Shown here: piece after piece, positions 60,746 to 64,000 of the stretch
Layout: each line of letters opens with the position of its first letter
Position numbering within the stretch: the stretch's first letter is position 1
Assembly (NCBI GenBank): GCA_946621465.1
Contig: CAMOOO010000001.1
Coordinates: 1-64,000, forward strand
Reading direction: 5' to 3'
Source of the DNA: an uncultured Clostridia bacterium
GTDB taxonomy: Bacteria > Bacillota > Clostridia > Christensenellales > DTU072
Length of the DNA stretch: 64,000 nucleotides
Position numbers and translations under genes: made by a program
The notes under the pieces: generated by a model
What the model was told of the DNA's origin: nothing
What the model saw: only the letters and a program-made list of their open reading frames with translations
Database searches by the model: none

Positions 60746-62916
60746 TCTATCAAGTAATCGTTGATATCAGTAACAGCAGCGTGGACAGGGTCTTTGATTA
60801 TTCCTGTCCATTTGCTATTGAAGAGGGGAGTCGCGTAAAAGTTCCCTTCGGCAATCGCACGCTGGAAGGTATCGTTATCGGCACCAAACAATCCACCGAT
60901 ATCAAGACCAAAGATATCATCGCAAAGCTCGATGACTTTACGCCGGTCATTCCGGAAATGATAGAGTTATCACGCTATTTGAAGGCAAATTGCAACATCC
61001 GCTACGCCGACAGTCTTCGTCTATGTATGCCGGCAAAACTGCGCGGCGGCAGAGTTCGCGAGCTGTCTCGCGGCTTTCTGAAACTGGACGTTGATAAAGA
61101 AATAGCGCGCGGATTAATCGGAAAAAACGCCCCTAAACAGTTAGCTCTACTTGAAGAGATACAGCCGGAAGGGGAATTCGAGAGCGTCCTTGTCGGCAGG
61201 TTCGGTCAAAGTGCCGTCAAAGGCTTGGTCGCAAAAGGAATACTCAACAAAACGCAAATGCAGGTCAAGCGTAAACCGCTTAAAAACCTGGAAGGGCAGT
61301 CGAAAAAAGTTCAACTGTCCGATCTGCAAATAAGCGCCGTAAATGAAATATACGACAATATCGGTACCACCGTTTTGCACGGCGTGACAGGGAGCGGAAA
61401 GACGGAAGTCTATATGGCGGTCATCGAAAGGGTTCTGAGCGAAGGTAAATCGGCAATTATGCTGGTGCCGGAAATCAGCCTGACGCCGCAGATGCTCAAC
61501 GTGTTCCGGGGCAGATTCGGGGACAACGTCGGACTACTGCACAGCGGAATGAGCGACGGAGAAAGATACGACGAATGGATGAAAATCCTTACGAAAGAAG
61601 CAAAAGTCGTTTTGGGCGCGCGTAGCGCAATCTTTGCTCCGGTGGAAAACGTCGGCGTTATTATCATCGACGAGGAACACGACGGCAGTTATGTCTCCGA
61701 CAGCAATCCGAGATATCACACCCACGAGATTGCGGAATTCCGTCGAAAGTACAACAATTGCCGGTTGGTTTTGGGGAGTGCGACGCCGTCGCTTGACACC
61801 TATTATAAGGCCATGAATGGGGAGTATAAACTGGTAAAGATGATGACGCGGGCAAACAAACGCGCTATGCCCCAGATGGAAATTATAGACATGAGAAAGG
61901 AGATACGCGCCGGGAACATCAATATGTTCAGCCGCAGGCTCCTTGCAGAACTTGATAAGACCATAAAAGCCGGCAATCAGGCGATGATCTACATTAACAG
62001 ACGGGGATTCGCCTCCTTTTTACGTTGTAAAGCCTGTGGCTACGTGCCGCACTGTACCGACTGTGAAGTCAGTCTGACCTACCATAAGGAGGACAACAGG
62101 CTGAAATGTCACTATTGCGGAAAGGAGTTTTATAACTTAGACGTCTGTCCGCAATGCGGCAATGAAAAACTTTCATACGGCCGGATCGGGACGGAAACGG
62201 TCATGGAGGAATTGAATAAGATTTTCCCCGACGTAAAAGTTTTGCGACTAGATAACGATACGACCTCGTCTAAAGATTCTACCGCGCAGATATTATCTGC
62301 ATTTTCCGCAGGCGAAGCGCAAATACTGGTCGGAACGCAGATGATCGTAAAAGGGCATGACTTTTCCAACGTCACGTTGGTGGGCGTACTGGATGCCGAT
62401 CTGAGTTTATATTACAGCGACTACCGCAGTAACGAACTGACATTTCAGCAGATAACGCAGGTTGCGGGCCGCGCGGGCAGGGATGATAAAGAAGGTTCCG
62501 TTATCATACAAACGTACAACCCTGCCCATTACGTATTCAGGTTTGCGCGGCAGTATGACTACGAGGGCTTTTACGATAAAGAGAGTAATATGAGGGAGAC
62601 GACCTCGTTCCCTCCCTATTCAAAGATCATCAGGATACTTTTGAAGAGCGAAAACGAGGAAAAAGCATTGATCTCGGCGCGTAAATGCTATTCGCGTATG
62701 AGAGAAATAAAAGAAGAGAATACGGGACTGTTTCGCGTACAGGCGATGCGTGCGCCGGTAAAACGAATCAGCAACGAATACCGTTTTCAGGTGGTGATTT
62801 GGTTGCGTATCCAATCGGAAAAAGAATTGGTTCCGCGTATCTATGCCGAGGCGGATAAACTGAACGATAAATCGGTGGTGACTTTTGTAGAAGTCAACCC
62901 GGTCAATATGAGATAA
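60742..62916 (+). CDS. priA: primosomal replication restart helicase PriA
   Basis: The start ATG 60742 overlaps the coaBC stop (ATGA). The 724-residue helicase has the N-terminal DNA-binding domain ('VDRVFDYSCP'), Walker A 'GVTGSGKTEVY' near 213, motif 'VPEISLTPQM', DEEH box 'IIDEEHDGSY' near 308, the zinc-binding Cys set ('CKACGYVPHCTDCEVS...CHYCGKEF...CPQCG') near 430-470, 'RIGTETVMEEL' near 480 and 'QVAGRAGR' near 575. It reloads the replisome at stalled forks. Confidence 0.93.
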   Translation: MIYQVIVDISNSSVDRVFDYSCPFAIEEGSRVKVPFGNRTLEGIVIGTKQSTDIKTKDIIAKLDDFTPVIPEMIELSRYLKANCNIRYADSLRLCMPAKLRGGRVRELSRGFLKLDVDKEIARGLIGKNAPKQLALLEEIQPEGEFESVLVGRFGQSAVKGLVAKGILNKTQMQVKRKPLKNLEGQSKKVQLSDLQISAVNEIYDNIGTTVLHGVTGSGKTEVYMAVIERVLSEGKSAIMLVPEISLTPQMLNVFRGRFGDNVGLLHSGMSDGERYDEWMKILTKEAKVVLGARSAIFAPVENVGVIIIDEEHDGSYVSDSNPRYHTHEIAEFRRKYNNCRLVLGSATPSLDTYYKAMNGEYKLVKMMTRANKRAMPQMEIIDMRKEIRAGNINMFSRRLLAELDKTIKAGNQAMIYINRRGFASFLRCKACGYVPHCTDCEVSLTYHKEDNRLKCHYCGKEFYNLDVCPQCGNEKLSYGRIGTETVMEELNKIFPDVKVLRLDNDTTSSKDSTAQILSAFSAGEAQILVGTQMIVKGHDFSNVTLVGVLDADLSLYYSDYRSNELTFQQITQVAGRAGRDDKEGSVIIQTYNPAHYVFRFARQYDYEGFYDKESNMRETTSFPPYSKIIRILLKSENEEKALISARKCYSRMREIKEENTGLFRVQAMRAPVKRISNEYRFQVVIWLRIQSEKELVPRIYAEADKLNDKSVVTFVEVNPVNMR

Positions 62917-62939
62917 AAGGTAAATATCAGGAGGATAAT

Positions 62940-63389
62940 ATGGCGATCAGAAAAATATTCCAAGAGGGAGAAGAGTGTCTTGCTAAACGTTGCAGGGAGG
63001 TTACCGTATTCGACGATAAGTTATCCCAGCTGATTGACGACCTGTTCGACACGCTTAAAAAAGCAGACGGCGCAGGACTCGCCGCTCCGCAAATCGGTGT
63101 TCTTCGGAGAGTTGCCGTCGTTAACGTGGACGGCGTAAAAATGGAATTAGTCAATCCGCAGATCATTGCGGCAGAAGGACAGCAGATCGGAGAAGAAGGA
63201 TGTTTGAGCGTTGACTTCTCCAAGAATTGCGAAGTTCTTCGTCCCCAAAAAGTAACCGTCCGCGCCTATGACAGGTATGGAAAGATGTTTGAAAGAACGG
63301 TGACCGACTTGCCGGCAAGGTGCGTCTGTCACGAACTTGACCACCTGGAAGGGATATTATTTTACACGAGGAAGTATCAATGTAAATAA
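62940..63389 (+). CDS. def: peptide deformylase
   Basis: The 149-residue metalloenzyme removes formyl groups from nascent proteins. All three motifs are present: 'GAGLAAPQIG' near 40, 'EEGCLSVD' (metal Cys) near 86, and 'HELDHLEGILF' (H-x3-H) near 131. The usual third-motif form is HExxH; here it reads H-E-L-D-H, which is a standard variant. GGAGG lies 7 bases upstream. The stop overlaps the fmt start (TAATG). Confidence 0.95.
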   Translation: MAIRKIFQEGEECLAKRCREVTVFDDKLSQLIDDLFDTLKKADGAGLAAPQIGVLRRVAVVNVDGVKMELVNPQIIAAEGQQIGEEGCLSVDFSKNCEVLRPQKVTVRAYDRYGKMFERTVTDLPARCVCHELDHLEGILFYTRKYQCK

Positions 63390-64000
63390 TGAAAGTACTT
63401 TTTTTGGGAACGCCCGGCTTTGCCGTGGGTGTGTTGGATAAAATAGTTCGTTCTTCTCACCGAGTCGTCGGTGTGATTACGCAGCCGGACAAAGCGAGCG
63501 GCAGGGGCAATAAAATAAATTATTGTCCGGTAAAAACGTACGCTTTGGAAAGTGGATTGCCCCTTCGTCAATATGAAAGAATAAACGATAACGTAGAGGA
63601 CGTGGCTTCGTTTGGTGCGGATATCATGGTGACTTGTGCATACGGTCAGATATTAAAACAGCCGATTTTGGACGTTTGCAAGCATGGTATTATTAACGTC
63701 CATGCATCCCTTCTTCCTAAATACCGTGGGTCTTCTCCGGTGGAATGGGCGCTGATAAACGGTGAAAAGGAGATCGGCGTTACCATTATGCAAACGGAAC
63801 TGGGCGTCGATACCGGGGATATGATTTTACAAAGAGGTATTCCTTTAGACGGCGAAGAGAACGCTGCGGAAGCGCTGGAAAAATTGAGCGTACTCGGGGC
63901 GGAGCTTATTGTCGAAGCTCTTGACCTTATTGAAGGCGGAAAAGCCGTCTACGTTAAGCAGGATGAGTCCAAAGCGACTAAATGTAAAATGTTTGTTAAA
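63389..64000 (+). CDS. fmt: methionyl-tRNA formyltransferase (5' part, cut by window end)
   Basis: Start ATG 63389 overlaps the def stop. The 204 residues in the window show the formyltransferase fold: 'LFLGTPGFAVGVLDKI' at the N-terminus, 'VITQPDKASGRG' near 30, 'GQILKQPILDV', the catalytic 'NVHASLLPKYRGSSPVEWALING' near 109-131 (Asn, His) and 'TELGVDTGDMIL' near 140 (Asp). It formylates initiator Met-tRNA, working with peptide deformylase. The C-terminal OB domain lies beyond the window. Confidence 0.95.
   Translation, partial: MKVLFLGTPGFAVGVLDKIVRSSHRVVGVITQPDKASGRGNKINYCPVKTYALESGLPLRQYERINDNVEDVASFGADIMVTCAYGQILKQPILDVCKHGIINVHASLLPKYRGSSPVEWALINGEKEIGVTIMQTELGVDTGDMILQRGIPLDGEENAAEALEKLSVLGAELIVEALDLIEGGKAVYVKQDESKATKCKMFVK

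Overview
The window looks like a chromosomal segment of an anaerobic Clostridia-type Bacillota, possibly a gut organism. The evidence is a ferredoxin-dependent 2-oxoacid oxidoreductase, a DUF4364 protein, a clostridial M18 aminopeptidase, a DUF6273 lipoprotein, consensus sigma-A type promoters with strong Shine-Dalgarno sites, and the conserved order yicC-gmk-rpoZ-coaBC-priA-def-fmt. No rRNA, tRNA or CRISPR array was seen. The species cannot be named from the sequence alone.

Layout. Positions 1-2330 form an AT-rich decayed island: a nitroreductase tail, a small monooxygenase-like gene, an aldo/keto reductase stump, repeats and hairpins, and an IS481-like element whose transposase carries a frameshift. 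A consensus promoter just past the element leads into a five-gene rhamnose operon (2417-8605: alpha/beta hydrolase, GPH sugar transporter, rhaB, rhaA, rhaD). A minus-strand group follows (12051-8730: lysA, an aroE-aroK fusion, an amidohydrolase). It is divergent from a plus-strand group (12211-17415: Mrp Fe-S carrier, a redox protein, a PAP2 membrane phosphatase, an acyl-AMP ligase, minD, minE). Next come a 2-oxoacid:ferredoxin oxidoreductase operon (18133-20678), a metallophosphoesterase and a polysaccharide deacetylase. A minus-strand operon occupies 29128-22286 (DUF6273 lipoprotein, apgM, a short alaS, a second lipoprotein, an unknown protein).

The most unusual region is 29323-45038. It is a translationally coupled operon of a 4267-residue non-ribosomal peptide synthetase, a GPH/MFS transporter, an Lgt-like membrane protein and an Sfp-type phosphopantetheinyl transferase. 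The NRPS reads acyl-ligase-T-C-A-T-C-T-C-T-E-C-A-T-TE. Two C-T units have no adenylation domain and look duplicated, the last A domain has a serine-type pocket, and the thioesterase has Cys at the nucleophile position. A consensus promoter places the likely transcription start at or next to the start codon, so the mRNA may be leaderless. I infer an acylated short peptide ending in serine, possibly released as a lactone; the acyl group and the other amino acids are unknown.

The rest (45029-64000) is mostly housekeeping: dUTPase, DUF4364, a second amidohydrolase, M18 aminopeptidase, an FTR-like iron-sulfur protein, a PI-PLC-like protein, a PNPOx-like flavoprotein, a zinc-type macrodomain, a PHP protein, dGTPase, PcrA-type helicase, LigA, YicC, Gmk, RpoZ, CoaBC, PriA, Def, and Fmt cut by the window end.
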